36,495 nt of DNA. It comes from a virus. A program made the position numbers and the translations under genes. The notes under the pieces are model-generated. The model did not search any database. It was not told where the DNA came from and saw nothing but the letters and a program-made list of their open reading frames with translations. The stretch lies in the IMG/VR virus record IMGVR_UViG_3300009593_000055, positions 1 through 36,495 of that record; one strand, given 5' to 3'. Below, piece after piece: positions 17,901 through 26,900 of the stretch. The first letter of the stretch is position 1. Each line of letters begins with the position of its first letter.

Positions 17901-19385
17901 TTTGATGGATCTAGAACTAAATTCCCAATCAAAAGGGGTGGAGAGTTCTTATCTATTGTTGCTGCTAAAGGATCAAATATTAATATTCAAGATAACCTTC
18001 TTATTTTTATTAATGACATCCCACAAATTCCTGGAAAATCTTATATATTTACAGGTGGTAGCAATATCAGATTCCTTGAAGCACCAAAAAGTGGCGATTC
18101 TGTAAAATTCTTCCTCTACAAAGGAACTGGGGAAATTGATGTTAGAGAAGTTGATGTTGTAGAAACTGTTAAAGTTGGCGATACTTTGAGATTCTCCAGT
18201 GGAAATCCACAGCAAAATCAAGACAAGAGAACCGTTTCTACGATTATTTCTGCAAGTTCAGTTAATACAAATGTATATCCTGGACCAGGATTATCCAAAG
18301 ATGAGAATGCAGAAAGACCTGTAAACTGGTGTAGGCAGAGAGATGATCTGTTAATTAATGGTAAAGTGATTGATAAGTCTCGCTCATTGTATGAACCAAA
18401 TATTTTCCCAACAGCATATATTATTAAATCTGTTGGTGTTGGTTCAACTGAGGTATATGTTGACAATGTAAGACCTATGTTCAATCCTGCCAATGAATCT
18501 CAACTTTCAGTAGCATTCCAAAATAAAGTTACTGTATTTGATAATAAGGAAAAAGTTGGTGCTGCTGGAACTGCTCTTGTTTCTATCGCTGGAACAATTT
18601 CTTCTATAATATTATCTGCAGGAGGCGTAGGTTATTCTGTAGCTCCAGATGTAACTATAGAAAATCCCGTTGGATTGGGAAGCACCCAGAGAGGAACAGC
18701 AACATCATCTATTACTGCAGGTGTTGTTACTAGTGTAACTATTTCTGCTCCAGGAACAGGATACACTACTATTAATCCACCAGTTGTACTCATAGGACCA
18801 CCAGCGTCCATGGTAACAGAAAATAATACCATACTTAGTTACAGTGGAGACTTTGGAGTTGTTACCGGACTTGGTACAACATCAGTTGGTATTGCATCTA
18901 CTGCAATTACATTTGACTTGGCAATTGAAGCAACGTCACCACTAAGAGCTAACAGTTCAATCACTGCCGACACTGGAATTAGTGGTATTGCAACTGGAGA
19001 CTATTTCATTGTTTATGATTCTAATGTTGGTAGTGGTGTTACTGCTCTTGATGAAAGTGGCAACATAATTGGCGTTGGTAATTCGTTCCTCGATAACATC
19101 TATAGAGTTGCTGATGTTTCTATTGCTAGTACATCTTCAATTGGAGTTGGAACAACAAGTGTTGCTAGAGTGACTGTTAGTATTGAAGATTACAATGGAT
19201 TTACCGCTGCTGGTTTAGCTGGTAGTAGCTTCTATGGAAAATATAGTTGGGGTAAAATGATCTTTAGTGAAAGAACTGGTTTCAAATCTTATAATGCTAT
19301 TACTTCTAATGGTGTAGTTGGAATTAAAACAGGTCCATATATAATGAGATCCACTGCAATGAAGTCAATAGGTTTTGTGACCTAA
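5997..19385 (+). CDS. gp7: giant gp7-like baseplate wedge protein with large insertions
   Basis: 4462 residues, more than four times T4 gp7 (about 1030 aa). The assignment rests on two separated matches to the T4 gp7 C-terminal region as I recall it. Residues 187-213 read FIRQSRDLYSTRGTESSFKI then LFKALYN, against the gp7 segment ending KGIEASYKFLFKVLYNEEVE. Residues 2456-2485 (YSIKSKVPFAKWDDVVSSLL then HSAGF) match the gp7 KSNLPSSRWKSDVIRFVHP-GF segment. The N-terminus is an adhesin-free wedge domain (HLLESQLASYINDEFPLIQE). Between the halves lie beta-rich modules: GxGY repeats, HGF-x-TGD-x-V-x-Y...YYV repeats and a YHYH-type domain (about 1269-1380). After residue 2490 come HDGS-x-V-x-L-x-EY modules, VNGILQ-type modules, four FTC...YPR units and a terminal SFYGKYSWGKMIF motif. 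No signal peptide. It lies between gp6 and gp8, exactly where T4 has gene 7. Confidence 0.85.
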   Translation: MPKNTVKIYHLLESQLASYINDEFPLIQEFFSQYYGGLEYQGGPLDLISNIDSYIKLNENTNTVSETMLASPVDVGQDFIDVYNADGFPDTFGIIQINDEIIVYQLKVGNRFLFCNRGFVGVTSYQPGNNSEDCIFEETSADSHAFQDTVKNLSVLFLQEFLTKIKGQFLPGLQSKMMTPGLNEASFIRQSRDLYSTRGTESSFKILFKALYNDDVELIRPQDYLISPSDAEFQLTRDLIVEPVEGDPENLINTTLFQDPTGSIQRAYAPISHVERISVGILTDAYYKVSIDSSFNKYDGSQELLYGTFSTHGKTIAINKVGVGQTYIDVDSTLGFEKSGSLTITYNDGTTGIVTYTDVLNTQFIGIDDDNIAKEILDKTIIDQNIYAYGYDPETGVNDGIKVKIRSVLQDLQKPTDAYYQLEDTKIKIKSLGKIQSDTRSNNWVFNTAQYYDVESLVLEDGGNDIYKLTTKDDHIFRIGDSVELTNSNNEKTSSDLIVTDIFGPKRLLIRGSGLSNISDITKVSKRITKFRSDLYSNISTFNANVNNVYVDNGKVLVSSNSLPSYNDTKVNPKKQKFFINGTYSLGDENILVSLGLDHNFFTGDVIYYTPEKYVAQIDQPNGSVILSEVIKSFLFPEGRYVVKRVDENHIKLAKSAANLYAGKFESVTPPGGADSTVITGNTIEKEEFKGKEVEPQKLYREISQPVGDSSVSRNDQRYSGIFLNGVEILNYKSKDIVYHGKLNSIEVTSGGFDYDVINPPTVHIEDSVGTAATGICGVTGGFKEIRILDPGFDYIETPVIKITGGNGVGARAEANMVSSPNELSFNAAGISTTATGIGEIGIGTTVSTIGFTTHHRFKNGERVVYKTFGEKAVSGLNTDATYYVSVKSPYVVQLHTNLSDAVTGVGTISLTSEGTGTHQLSSLNSKLVIGSISIIDPGVGYENKQRTCAPAGINTALNLINIPSHGYKSGEIIKYSVQGTSIGGLSAETDYYVTSLDTDSFRLSAIGIGSTAKDFYHTTNQYQELSNIGVGTHSFNYPPILVEVVGKVGIASTGNRDYKAEVQPIVRGQATSIYLTNTGVGYGVSDVINFNREPEVTLRSGTGAQLETIISPNGQISDVVVNRSGQEYNSPPELRVIGIGSGAKLTPRLSNGSITGAEVISAGVGYGSSTTTVEIIPAGKDAQFITNIQTWTINNVKRNHNNIVADDVFISESNNGYDQLQLSYAYAPRSLRKIIFSLDSDGSMLYGKKDIQFVNNEEITNSDHSGILGWAYDGHPIYGPYAYENATGGNITQMKSGYVVDLKDNRPSLIVFPQEFFLEDFTWVESTSDSVLDRNNGRFCVTPDFPNGTYAYFATIDSTASADGIFKGFKKPIFPYLIGESFNSKPNSFNFDINSTEDNYDVTKHNWRRNTFPYAMNKNNSGYDYLQKPFEFVNSDSIIKTTEKGYIDSVGIITGGSNYQVNDRIVFAKDDSTDFFAASRVSKVKGKEVTNVSAARTSISNIEFYPIGNDSFIGIVSATHNLKNSDIVNISGISTTSALLAGTYQVGINTNTLKVSQFIGTAVATGIVTYINVSTRNFEYPQIQENDILTIGTETVKVLNIDKASSRLRVLRSQNGVVGVSHTITTPIKEDPRRFTVNVGYKTTYSGRRNREYYFNPVESLGISSSTATGAGSTVTFSNPGSGATSKFILAQHLYLPNHGLITGDEVSYQLNGGSPIGVQTEATALVGIITDGTKVFVANLGADFIGLSSVRVGLGSTGTFVGIADTTSHCGLLYFVGVGTGVHHSLQTYHDGVVKGQIDKNEVTVSIAGTHGLSRNDTVFVEVDPILSATQVVKYNTNNRKMSVGELSFTLAGISSDSALNITDHGLVTGQKVIHTATTPATGLIDNKEYYVYVISNNNVKLCDTIYETKQPIPKFVDISNDSSGTLLPVNPPLKFYKDTSVRFDLSDSSLSYVQNTTTLPAFDLKFYTDSSYIHPYITEGKTTDFSVRQFGTVGTSGARVDLDITENTPKLLYYRLEPLKIEGNPTVNLEAVISEDVKNHNEISVLESLYSGKHTLSGVTTNTFFYNLNKFPEAVSYASSTSSSLSYSTNALSAYGSIGEIDINDRRKGYSKLPGIGTITTSLGSGAILKPSSTKIGKVVRTDLKNIGFNYPSDPTLAPEAQLPQILELTTFFRFESIGITSFGQGYTVPPALVVIDGTTGKRIKDLDIRYNIGDTKVSILSNSQTLSNTNPIILPANNPNGIRVSNLVYNAADQTVTATMKEEYSENFPIVVGDNVLVEHASVGVGTTAKGFNSENYDYALFEVIGVHESLGGNVGVVTYRFDKLTENDTMGTLDTTNSTITLTPQKYFPTFEYKLESNNFQKGNTVVAGEAEGIVSNWDEVNQLLTVESKDNFVVGEIIEEPSTGSKATITMNYDFDAEYNLNYYSTVDNGWKSGIGFLNKFDQKIADNDYYQNFSYSIKSKVPFAKWDDVVSSLLHSAGFKKFGDLQVESNLSNKDKESLIIDPIDATTIEIDMISVGDLECVNNFDFATENFLKQDVGDFSDEITFKTRLITDYSESVSNRVLVIDDISGLFNSNKRTTPYEVVSRQPLSKGIAQKFVCLAKDTVFTQERQISLVTVVNSPSNGQVMISQYGDLFTVGDLGSYDYAIEGSEGVLQFFPTKFKLNSYALSIFSFNLNRLGLNTAVAGLGTDNIGISTASGFPGSIVSVGSSNIIVSGTTKTNLITLAGIGTTTSGTRAAKLLVSVENSNDKTEFEELSIIHDGSSVELLEYNQLTNHTLDSISGSTGLGTFGVNLSGNDIIVDYTPIAGPSTTHVNVLSVGFSSESYVGVGSDDYAYGRLSANGVDIASSGSPTATIVGKYANPSDIGVDAAYGIVVVTDKTNNIHQMSEFTVIDDDSTVSLTEFATIDTTDISSPVGLGTLGAVRSGSVTEIRFTPNPSINAHVKTFITKLTPEAFDSAQFDKDLVSASLKSNFDTYTGTELTIRRSFPLTHNNNTIFTKEFNGSDSAVVNLTDNSIFLPNHYFVTGQELVYDTQTGIKTNFISIASTNGFPGVGVTNTLPRSVFCIKVAEDKIKLATSAENALKRNPVSVGFTGVGQAAGHSFTAKDANSKVIVGIDNMIQAPIVATSVTTGLSTAVLPSKDIIFFTGITSFFAGDYVKIGTEDDDEIVKIVSIGIGTTNAIKVRRNWFGTGLGAHPQGTVVTKVAGNYNIIDNTINFAEAPYGNRPIGSLTDPPSFRDWTGITTSSTFFGRSFMRSGPPGSNVETYTKNYIYDDISGSFNGFTREFTLTSEKQNISGITSSTLIFVNGILQGVGEQYNYTVSQTGSASSISFTGTASSVTYDVNNANIPVGGVIVSVASTTGFGYQPLVSAGGTAIIANTGIVTSVSIGNSGSGYRTGIQTTVNVSVKRQSLTGVDITGIGTAEISGGNIIGIAVTNNKIFYKPANIINVGYSSITGLTTVTTSFPHNLSIGDNIVLSGLAFTCDYAPSVGVLTASYDNASGIMTVTTTSAHGLSAAPGKQSDVILTGLAFTCGLGATVPHIYPRNRDVFFDTAISVASTTATSITLDVGKSGPRDQYAHTFVGVSTGAVIQGGNYTHTFQYALENSVTTGVGTQFTPTNATYNPTNGNVVLTIPNHGLDTNVVVGIATSSIVFRCDMDQQGSDHPYPRPTDPIAGINTAITAADANTITINVGTSTAVSYDVSAATYDPATGNLVLTIGAHTLLPNRNIKLKNESLTFTCTKNGNTTEHRYPRRGDSYYAGSPVTNVGTSTVFTTNVGISTVPTQYVSGGKVQAAIIAPRPNNNSASKQDSAYEGTTIIRVLDSTSFEVNTGISTRTHEYARGGKVDQKLDVIIDAPVAYENIPLTYTNGSTGEGSSAEIDVLVGQGSSVIEFNIANTGFGYAVGQTLTIGIGGTVGIPTDPTKTLREFQVTIDRVDGDSFNAWSVGEIEALDNFSELFDGSRTKFPIKRGGEFLSIVAAKGSNINIQDNLLIFINDIPQIPGKSYIFTGGSNIRFLEAPKSGDSVKFFLYKGTGEIDVREVDVVETVKVGDTLRFSSGNPQQNQDKRTVSTIISASSVNTNVYPGPGLSKDENAERPVNWCRQRDDLLINGKVIDKSRSLYEPNIFPTAYIIKSVGVGSTEVYVDNVRPMFNPANESQLSVAFQNKVTVFDNKEKVGAAGTALVSIAGTISSIILSAGGVGYSVAPDVTIENPVGLGSTQRGTATSSITAGVVTSVTISAPGTGYTTINPPVVLIGPPASMVTENNTILSYSGDFGVVTGLGTTSVGIASTAITFDLAIEATSPLRANSSITADTGISGIATGDYFIVYDSNVGSGVTALDESGNIIGVGNSFLDNIYRVADVSIASTSSIGVGTTSVARVTVSIEDYNGFTAAGLAGSSFYGKYSWGKMIFSERTGFKSYNAITSNGVVGIKTGPYIMRSTAMKSIGFVT
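9790..10140 (+). other. YHYH-type domain inside the giant gp7-like protein
   Basis: Residues 1270-1282 read GWAYDGHPIYGPY, the signature of the YHYH domain family. It continues with the NGRFCVTPDFPNGTYAYFAT segment (GTY at 1349-1351) and ends FPYLIG. The Tyr-His-Tyr-His tetrad that names the family is Tyr-Ala-Tyr-Phe here (1351-1354). The family has no settled biochemical function. It is placed among beta repeats, so a carbohydrate- or protein-binding role on the outer baseplate is possible. Confidence 0.75.
16437..17300 (+). repeat. four FTC...YPR protein repeats in the gp7-like C-terminal half
   Basis: Units begin near residues 3480, 3535, 3660 and 3745: LSGLAFTCDY, LTGLAFTCGL...HIYPRNRD, IVFRCDMD...HPYPRPTD and LTFTCTKNGN...HRYPRRGD. 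Each follows a strand-rich lead-in of the form YDxxxGxxxxTxxxHxL. Copies 2-4 share Cys-x(n)-His-x-Tyr-Pro-Arg. They differ too much at DNA level to be recent duplications. Confidence 0.7.
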
Positions 19386-19391
19386 TAAATA
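19384..19391 (+). promoter_or_regulatory. possible late promoter AATAAATA before gp8
   Basis: One mismatch from TATAAATA. The first two bases are the last two of the gp7-like TAA stop codon (19383-19385). It stands 18 bp before the gp8 ATG at 19410, a plausible though short distance. Confidence 0.4.
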
Positions 19392-19409
19392 ACTAAAAAA
19401 TTACGGAAA

Positions 19410-20960
19410 ATGTCTGCCATTATAACTGATCAGATCAGAATATTGAATGCGAAGAATTTCGTAGCCGGATTTAATACGACTACGAAATCCTACTACAGTT
19501 TTGTTGGACTTCCAAACCCAACATCGATTGATGCTGATTGGAATAACGATCCTCCGGCACCTACTGATAATTTTGCTAATGAAAATTCCACATGGGATAC
19601 TATTATAGCACTAAAAAAGATTACATCTGATGATGCTAATCAAGTGGTAAGAAAAAATGTTTGGGCGTCAGGAAAAACATATGATTATTACAGACATGAC
19701 TATAGTATAGATAATACTCCTCGCAATTCTAATGGCACTTCTCTATATTCTGCAAATTATTATGTTTTAAATAGTGACTATAGAGTTTATATTTGTCTTC
19801 AGAATGGAACAGATCCGGAAAATATAAATGGAAACCCATCATTAGATGAACCAAAGTTTACTGATCTAGAACCAAGAGCAGCAGGAACCAGTGGTGATGG
19901 GTATATTTGGAAATATTTGTTTACTATTAAACCATCTGATATCGTTAGATTTGATAGTACAGATTATATGCCAGTTCCATCAGACTGGGATACTAGTACA
20001 GATAATACTTCAGTTAGAGAAAATGCTGTTGATGGTGGACTTAAAACTGTAATTATTAAAAATCGTGGAGTTGGAATAGGAACTGCAAATAGAACTTATA
20101 CAAAAGTTCCAATTAAAGGTGATGGTGCTGGTGCAGAATGTACAATAACAATTAATAATGATGCAAAAATTGGTAGTGTTGTAGTTTCAAATCAAGGATC
20201 TGGATATACTTTTGGTAATGTAGATTTAATAGCAGGTGGTGTTCCTTCACCTAACGAATATCCTGTTTTAGACGTTATAATTCCACCTAGAGGTGGTCAT
20301 GGTGCAGATATTCTCAGAGAACTTGGTGCATCAAATGTTCTCCTATATTCTAGGATTGAAAATGATTCACAAAATCCAGATTTTATTACTGGAAATGAAA
20401 TTGCTAGAATTGGAATAATTGAAAATCCACTAGCATATGGCAGCGATCAAGTATTGTCATTGGATAAAGCAAGTGGAGTTTATGCTGTTAGATTGACTGG
20501 CGTTGGTTATAGTTCTGCAACGTTTACAGAAGATTCAATTGTTCAACAAACAATTGGAACTGGTGTTACTGCTATGGGTAAAGTTGTTAGTTATGATCAG
20601 GTTACTGGTGTTTTAAAACTATGGCAAGAAAGAACTTTTGCGGGATTCACTACAGTTGGAGTTGCAGTAACCAATCCTACATTTGGTTTCAATTTAAATA
20701 GGTTTACTGGTTCTCCAGGAACCGGTGGTGATCTAACACTTAGTGGCGGAAGTATCAATTTAAATATTGAAACAAACTTCACAGGTCTGTCAACGGTCAT
20801 AAATAATAGGACATATTATCTAGGTCAAACTTTTGCTAGTGGTGTCTCTGCTCCAGAGGTTCAGCAATTTTCTGGCAATATAATTTACACTGATAATAGA
20901 CCTGCTATAACAAGATCTTCAAATCAGAAGGAAGATATCAAAATCATATTGCAATTCTAA
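19410..20960 (+). CDS. gp8: gp8-like baseplate wedge protein
   Basis: 516 residues against 334 in T4 gp8. The C-terminus, FSGNIIYTDNRPAITRSSNQ followed by KEDIKIILQF, aligns well with the end of T4 gp8 (GEMIYMENRPPI ... EEINILFTF). The N-terminal half has RDGYIWKYLF-type elements (here GDGYIWKYLFTIKPSDIVRF, about residues 168-187) matching gp8 GDGYVWEYLFEIPP. gp8 dimers bridge the wedge to gp7 and gp10. The extra length lies in the middle and includes two GxGY-type beta repeats (about 217 and 255). The last 7 bp before the next gene hold no promoter, so the next gene is co-transcribed. Confidence 0.9.
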   Translation: MSAIITDQIRILNAKNFVAGFNTTTKSYYSFVGLPNPTSIDADWNNDPPAPTDNFANENSTWDTIIALKKITSDDANQVVRKNVWASGKTYDYYRHDYSIDNTPRNSNGTSLYSANYYVLNSDYRVYICLQNGTDPENINGNPSLDEPKFTDLEPRAAGTSGDGYIWKYLFTIKPSDIVRFDSTDYMPVPSDWDTSTDNTSVRENAVDGGLKTVIIKNRGVGIGTANRTYTKVPIKGDGAGAECTITINNDAKIGSVVVSNQGSGYTFGNVDLIAGGVPSPNEYPVLDVIIPPRGGHGADILRELGASNVLLYSRIENDSQNPDFITGNEIARIGIIENPLAYGSDQVLSLDKASGVYAVRLTGVGYSSATFTEDSIVQQTIGTGVTAMGKVVSYDQVTGVLKLWQERTFAGFTTVGVAVTNPTFGFNLNRFTGSPGTGGDLTLSGGSINLNIETNFTGLSTVINNRTYYLGQTFASGVSAPEVQQFSGNIIYTDNRPAITRSSNQKEDIKIILQF

Positions 20961-20966
20961 TCAACC

Positions 20967-23900
20967 ATGGCTCAACAAACCAATCTCAATGTTTCTCCAT
21001 ATTTTGATGATTTTGACCCTAATGACAATTACCATAGAGTCCTTTTCAAACCAGGATATCCAGTTCAAGCAAGAGAACTAACTGGTTTACAATCTATTCT
21101 TCAAAATCAAATTGAAAGGTTTGGACAGCACTTTTTTAAAGAGGGTGCCAAGGTTATCCCAGGAAATACTGCATATTCCAGGGATTATCATGCTGTTGAG
21201 TTAAATAACACTCATTTGGGAGTGCCAGTTGATTTTTATATTGAGCAACTGTTAGATAGAAAATTAATTGGTTTAACTTCCGGTGTAACAGCTTTTATAA
21301 AAAATGTAGTAAAATCAGAAAATTCTGATAGGGGTAATTTAACTCTTTATATTTCATATTTGTCTTCTGGAGTTCAAGATTCTGAACTGAAGACTTTTTT
21401 AGATGGAGAACTTTTAGCTACTGATGTTGATATTATTTCTGGTCCATTAGATAACCCATTCATTCCAATTGGGGAACCTTTTGCTTCTACTATCCCTTCA
21501 GATGCCACTTCGATTGGTGCAGCATTTTCTATATCAAATGGTGTGTATTTTATAAGAGGCAATTTTGTAAATGTTGCCGATGAAACGTTAATTTTATCAC
21601 AATATGAAAATAATCCAAGTGGTAGAGTTGGACTTAAAGTTTTAGAAGAGATTGTAAACTCAGATATAGATGAAAATCTTACAGATAATTCAAAAGGATT
21701 TAATAATTTTGCATCTCCAGGAGCAGATCGTTTAAAAATTAGTTGTTCTTTGACAGTTAAATCATTAGATGACTATAATGACTCTGATTTTGTTGAATTA
21801 GCTACCATTCGAGAGGGTTCTCTTGAATCTCAAACAAAAAATACTCAATATAGTATAATTGCTGATGAATTGGCACGTAGAACATATGCGGAGTCTGGTG
21901 ATTACACCATCATGCCGTTTAATGTGTCTGTTAGGGATTCTTTAGATGATGGTATTGGAAATAATGGAGTATATGAAGAGGGAAGATTTACTCAATCTGG
22001 TGGATTGGCATCTGAAGACCTTGCTTTATATGAAATTTCTCCTGGTAAGGCATTTGTAAAAGGTTATGAAGTTGAAACAATTAATACTACATATCTTGAC
22101 GTACCAAAAACAAGAACGAAGAAAAGGTTAGAAAATCAAGAGATTATTTTTAATACTGGGTCAACATTCAAAACCAATAATGTTTTTGGTGCTCCAACAA
22201 CTGGAATTGGTAATACTTATGTTTTAAGTTTAAGGGATAGAAGAGTTGGTTCTAGTGCAGAAACTTTAGTTGGAAAAGAAATTGGTTTAGCAAGAGTATA
22301 TGATTTTGCTTTAGAAAGTGGATCATACAGCGCAACTAACGCTCTTACTAATCAGTGGGATCTTCAATTATTTGATATTCAAACATTTTCTCATATTACA
22401 CTTAATGAACCAATAACATTAACAGTTCCAGTTCATGTTAAAGGAAAATATAGCGGAGCAACTGGATTTTTAAGAGAAAATGTTTCTGCTGGAGCAGCAT
22501 TAACGGTATATGAAAAGAAAGGTCAGTTTGCACTTAATGAACCACTTATTTTTGATGGCATAGAAAATTCTAGAGTTGCTGTTGCAGTAACAGCAACTGG
22601 AATATCTGATGTTAAATCTGTATATGGTGGACCAAGTTTAGGAAATATTGGCGCAGCAAAAACTTTTACTGCAGACACTGTACTGGATACTTTAGTCAAT
22701 ATCGGTATTTCTTCAATTACAGCAACGGTAGGTGCTGGTTCTGCTAAAATTACCGCACCTGCTAGTTCTAATTTACTAACCAAGGTTAAGGTTGGCAGTT
22801 TACTGCAGTTTACCGATACTGTATCTTCTCCTATTACTCCAATTGGGGCAAGAGTTACAAGCATCAACAGTGGTGATGTTACTGTTGTAGGAATTAATAC
22901 AGTTGCTGGTGTTCTGGATGGCAATTTACCCGAATCTGCAACAACGCTTAATGATCTCAAGATTATTGGAACTAAATTATCAGCAGCTACTGAAGATCTT
23001 GATGCGGAATCCTTATATACAAGGATGCCAAAACAGTTTATAAGTGATGTCGATTTAACTTCTTCCAATCTTGTAATTAGAAAAACATTTACTGTTAATA
23101 TTGCTACCAATAAACTTTCTTCTACAGTTTCTGCTGGAGCAAATGAAACTTTCTTACCATTTGATGAAGAGAGATATGCTCTTATTAGAGAAGATGGTAC
23201 TACAGAAGAACTAACTTCCGATAGATTCCAATTTACTAATGGTGGAAAAGAACTTCAAATTAATAATTTGGGTACTAATAGTACTGGATGTACTCTCTTT
23301 GCAACCTTGAGAAAATCAAGTCTTAAGGAAAAAATTAAGAGAAAGAATAGAGTAAGCACCTTAATTGTTGATAAGTCCAGAAATTCTGGTGCAGGGACAG
23401 GAACTACCACTTTAAATAATGGTCTCTCGTCGGGCAATTTCCCATTCGGCACTAGAGTTGAAGATGAAACAATTTCATTAAACAAACCTGATATTATCAG
23501 AATTTTGGGAATTTACGAATCTGTAGATACTTCAGCACCATCGGCTCCCCAAGCAACTTTATCTGCTTTAAGTGGGTTTAGTGGCAAAACTTCAGATTTA
23601 ATTGTTGGTGAATACTTGGTAGGCGAAGCTTCTGGAGCAAAAGCAGTATATACTGAAAGATTAACTGATACCCAAATTACCTATGTTCCTAGGACTGATA
23701 TAAACTTTATTGAAGGAGAGACTATAACTTTCTCTGAATCTAATGTTACTGCAACTCTATCTACTTTAAATACTCCAAGCAAAGCGATTGCAAGTCATTT
23801 TAAATTCAATAACGGACAAAATTCATCTACTTATGGATATGGTTTCCTCAAGAGAAAATCTGATGCAAGACAACCAAGCAGACAACTGAAGGTATATTTT

Positions 23901-26900
23901 GCATGTGCTTATTATGAAGATACTGATGATGGAGATATTACCACTAAAAATTCTTATGAATCATTTGATTATGATCTTGATGTTCAGACTGTTAATGGTG
24001 AAAGAAATACTGATTTGATTGACATAAGACCAAGGGTTTCTGATTATACTACCAGCGAAGGTTCTAGATCTCCATTAGAATTTTTGGGAAGATCTTATGA
24101 CGGTACTGGTAATTCAGCAGCAAATACACTAGCATCTGATGAATCAATCAATCTCGATTTTTCATTCTATCTAGGAAGATTTGATAGAATCTATATCACA
24201 AAAAATGGAAGACTTCAAGTTCAACAAGGTTCTCCATCAGAGAATAAAGAAAAACCAGTTCCACTTGATGATGCATTAGAAATTGCAACTGTATCTTTAG
24301 AACCTTATTTACTTGATCCTAGTGATGCTATTGTATCTTTCTTAGATCATAAGAGATATCGTATGTCCGATATCAAAAAACTTGAAGATAGAATTAGAAG
24401 TTTAGAATATTATACAACATTATCTCTATTAGAAGTCAATACTGAAAGTTTGTTTGTTGCAGACTCTGAAGGATTGAATAGATTTAAGTCTGGTTTCTTT
24501 GTTGATGATTTTACTACTCTGTTACCACAAGAAACTAATCTTGCAATAAAAAATTCTATTGATATTGAAAATAGAGAATTGCGTCCAAGACACTATACAA
24601 ACTCTATTGACTTAACAGTCGAACCTGTAGAGGGTGTTACGACAATGACTGATCTTGGGTTTACAGAACCCGATGGTGAAAATATTAAACGTTCTGCGGA
24701 TATCATTACTCTTGATTATGAAGAAGTTGAATGGTTGAAGCAAAACTTTGCAACAAGAACAGAAAGCATAACTCCTTTCTTAATTAGTTTCTGGCAATCT
24801 TCTATTGAATTAAGTCCATCGTCTGATACATGGGTTGATACTGCTAGAATTGAAGCAAAAATTATCCAAACAGAGGGTAACTATGCAGAGGAAATGGCAA
24901 AGGCTACTAGAAAATTTGGTAACCCAGATCCTCAAACTGGATTCTTCCCTATTCAATGGAATGCATGGCAAACCACATGGACTGGAACAACAAGTACACA
25001 GAGAAGTGGTGGAACTAGAACTGTAACCAGAGCTGGTGGTGGAGGTAGAAGAACCGTTTCTGGTGGAACTCGTCATATTCAAGGTCCAGGCGGCCGCGCT
25101 CGTCGTAGGGAGTGGACTGAATCATCAACTACAACTACCTTACAGGACACCATAACAGATACTTTTAGAGTTGGTACAGATAATAGATCCGGACAAAGAA
25201 CTATTATCACTGAAAGATTTGATAATAGTTCTATGGGTGATAGAATTGTTAATAGAGAAGTCATTAGTATAATGCGCTCTAGAAATATACAATTTGTTGG
25301 TAAGAAAGTAAGACCTCTTACAAAAATCTATCCATTCTTTGATTCCAGAGATGTAAGTAAGTTCTGTGTTCCAAAACTACTTGAAATTAGTATGTCCGCT
25401 GGTGCTATTTTCCAGGTGGGAGAAACTGTTGTTGGAAAAATGAACAACACTGGTTTGGGAAATCCAACAATAGCATCTCCAGAGATTAGATTTAGAGTTG
25501 CTACGGCAAATCATAAGGAAGGTCCATTTAATGCACCAACTAACATCTTTAGAAATAATCCATATCTTTCTCAAGTTGCTTCAACTGAAGTTGAAACTTT
25601 CTTAGGAACTCCAGGACAAGTTCAAGTTCCAGGACAAGCAAATGTTTTACCAGATACATATTCTTCAACATCAACCGTATTGAATGTCGATACTGCTGCA
25701 TTAGCAGCACAGGCACAAGGAGATTATTATGGTTATGTTGCTAAAGACATGGTTCTGGTTGGGCAAACAAGCGGAGCTCAAGCAGTTATTACAAATGTTA
25801 GACTTATGTCTGATCTTGGATCAACTCTGATTGGAAGTTTCTATATTCCTAATCCAAATATTGGTGGAAATCCAAGGTTTGAAACTGGGGAAAGAACTTT
25901 TACTTTAACTGATGATCCAAGCAATAATCAAGATGTTGCATCTACAATTGGTGAGCAGAAATATACTGCAACAGGAACTCTTGAAACAGTTCAGGAGCAA
26001 ATTGTTTCTGTTAGAAACGCAGAGATTCAAATTAAACAAGAATCTGATACAAGATCTGCAAGAGAATTTATTGGATCGTCATCATCTAGTAACGTAATTG
26101 ATTCTGTAACTACCACCAATAGAGTTATACAATGGTATGATCCATTGGCACAGTCTTTCCAAGTTTTGGATGAAACTGGTGTATTCATTACAAGTTGTGA
26201 TGTATTCTTCCAGACGAAGGATGATATGAATATCCCAATGACATTCCAAATCCGCACCATGCAAAATGGTGTTCCTACACAAAAGATACTACCATTCTCG
26301 GAGATTATTAAAGATCCTGCAGATATAAATGTTTCTGCAGATGGTACAGTTGCGACTACATTTAACTTTAAAGCACCAGTATACCTTGAAGGTGGTGGAG
26401 AATATGCAATCACTCTTGCATCTTGGTCTACGAAGTATAGAGTGTTTATCTCTAGAGTTGGTGAAGCTGATATTTTAACTGATGAATTTATTTCAAACCA
26501 ACCATATCTTGGATCCCTGTTTAAATCTCAGAATGCTTCTACCTGGGAACCAAGTCAATGGGAAGATCTTAAATTTGTTATACGTCGTGCAGACTTTGTT
26601 CAAAGTGGTTCGTTGGAAGTTTATAATCCAATTCTTGGAGAAGGTAATGGACAGATTCCAGTTCTTCAACCAGATTCAATTAACTTTAATTCCAAAAAAA
26701 TTAGAGTTGGTTTAGGAACTACAGTTCATGGTAATAATGCTTTAGAAATTGGCAATACTTTCTCTCAACAGCAAACAAATGCTACTGGCAACTTTGTTGG
26801 TTCTGCTGGATCGGGAACTGGTGCAATGACGATTGTTAATGCAGGAATTGGTTATACTCCAAGTGCAGCTGCTTTAACTTATACTGGTGTTGCTCTTACT

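Noticed and set aside
22523-23110. 195-codon open frame on the minus strand
   Set aside because: It is antisense to the well supported DUF4815 gene; its Val/Leu/Ser-rich composition is that expected from reading Ala/Thr/Gly-rich codons backwards, and it has no ribosome binding site or neighbour.
25090-25097. GCGGCCGC octamer in an AT-rich gene as a cloning scar
   Set aside because: It is in frame within a Gly/Arg-rich coding segment and no other vector-like sequence surrounds it.
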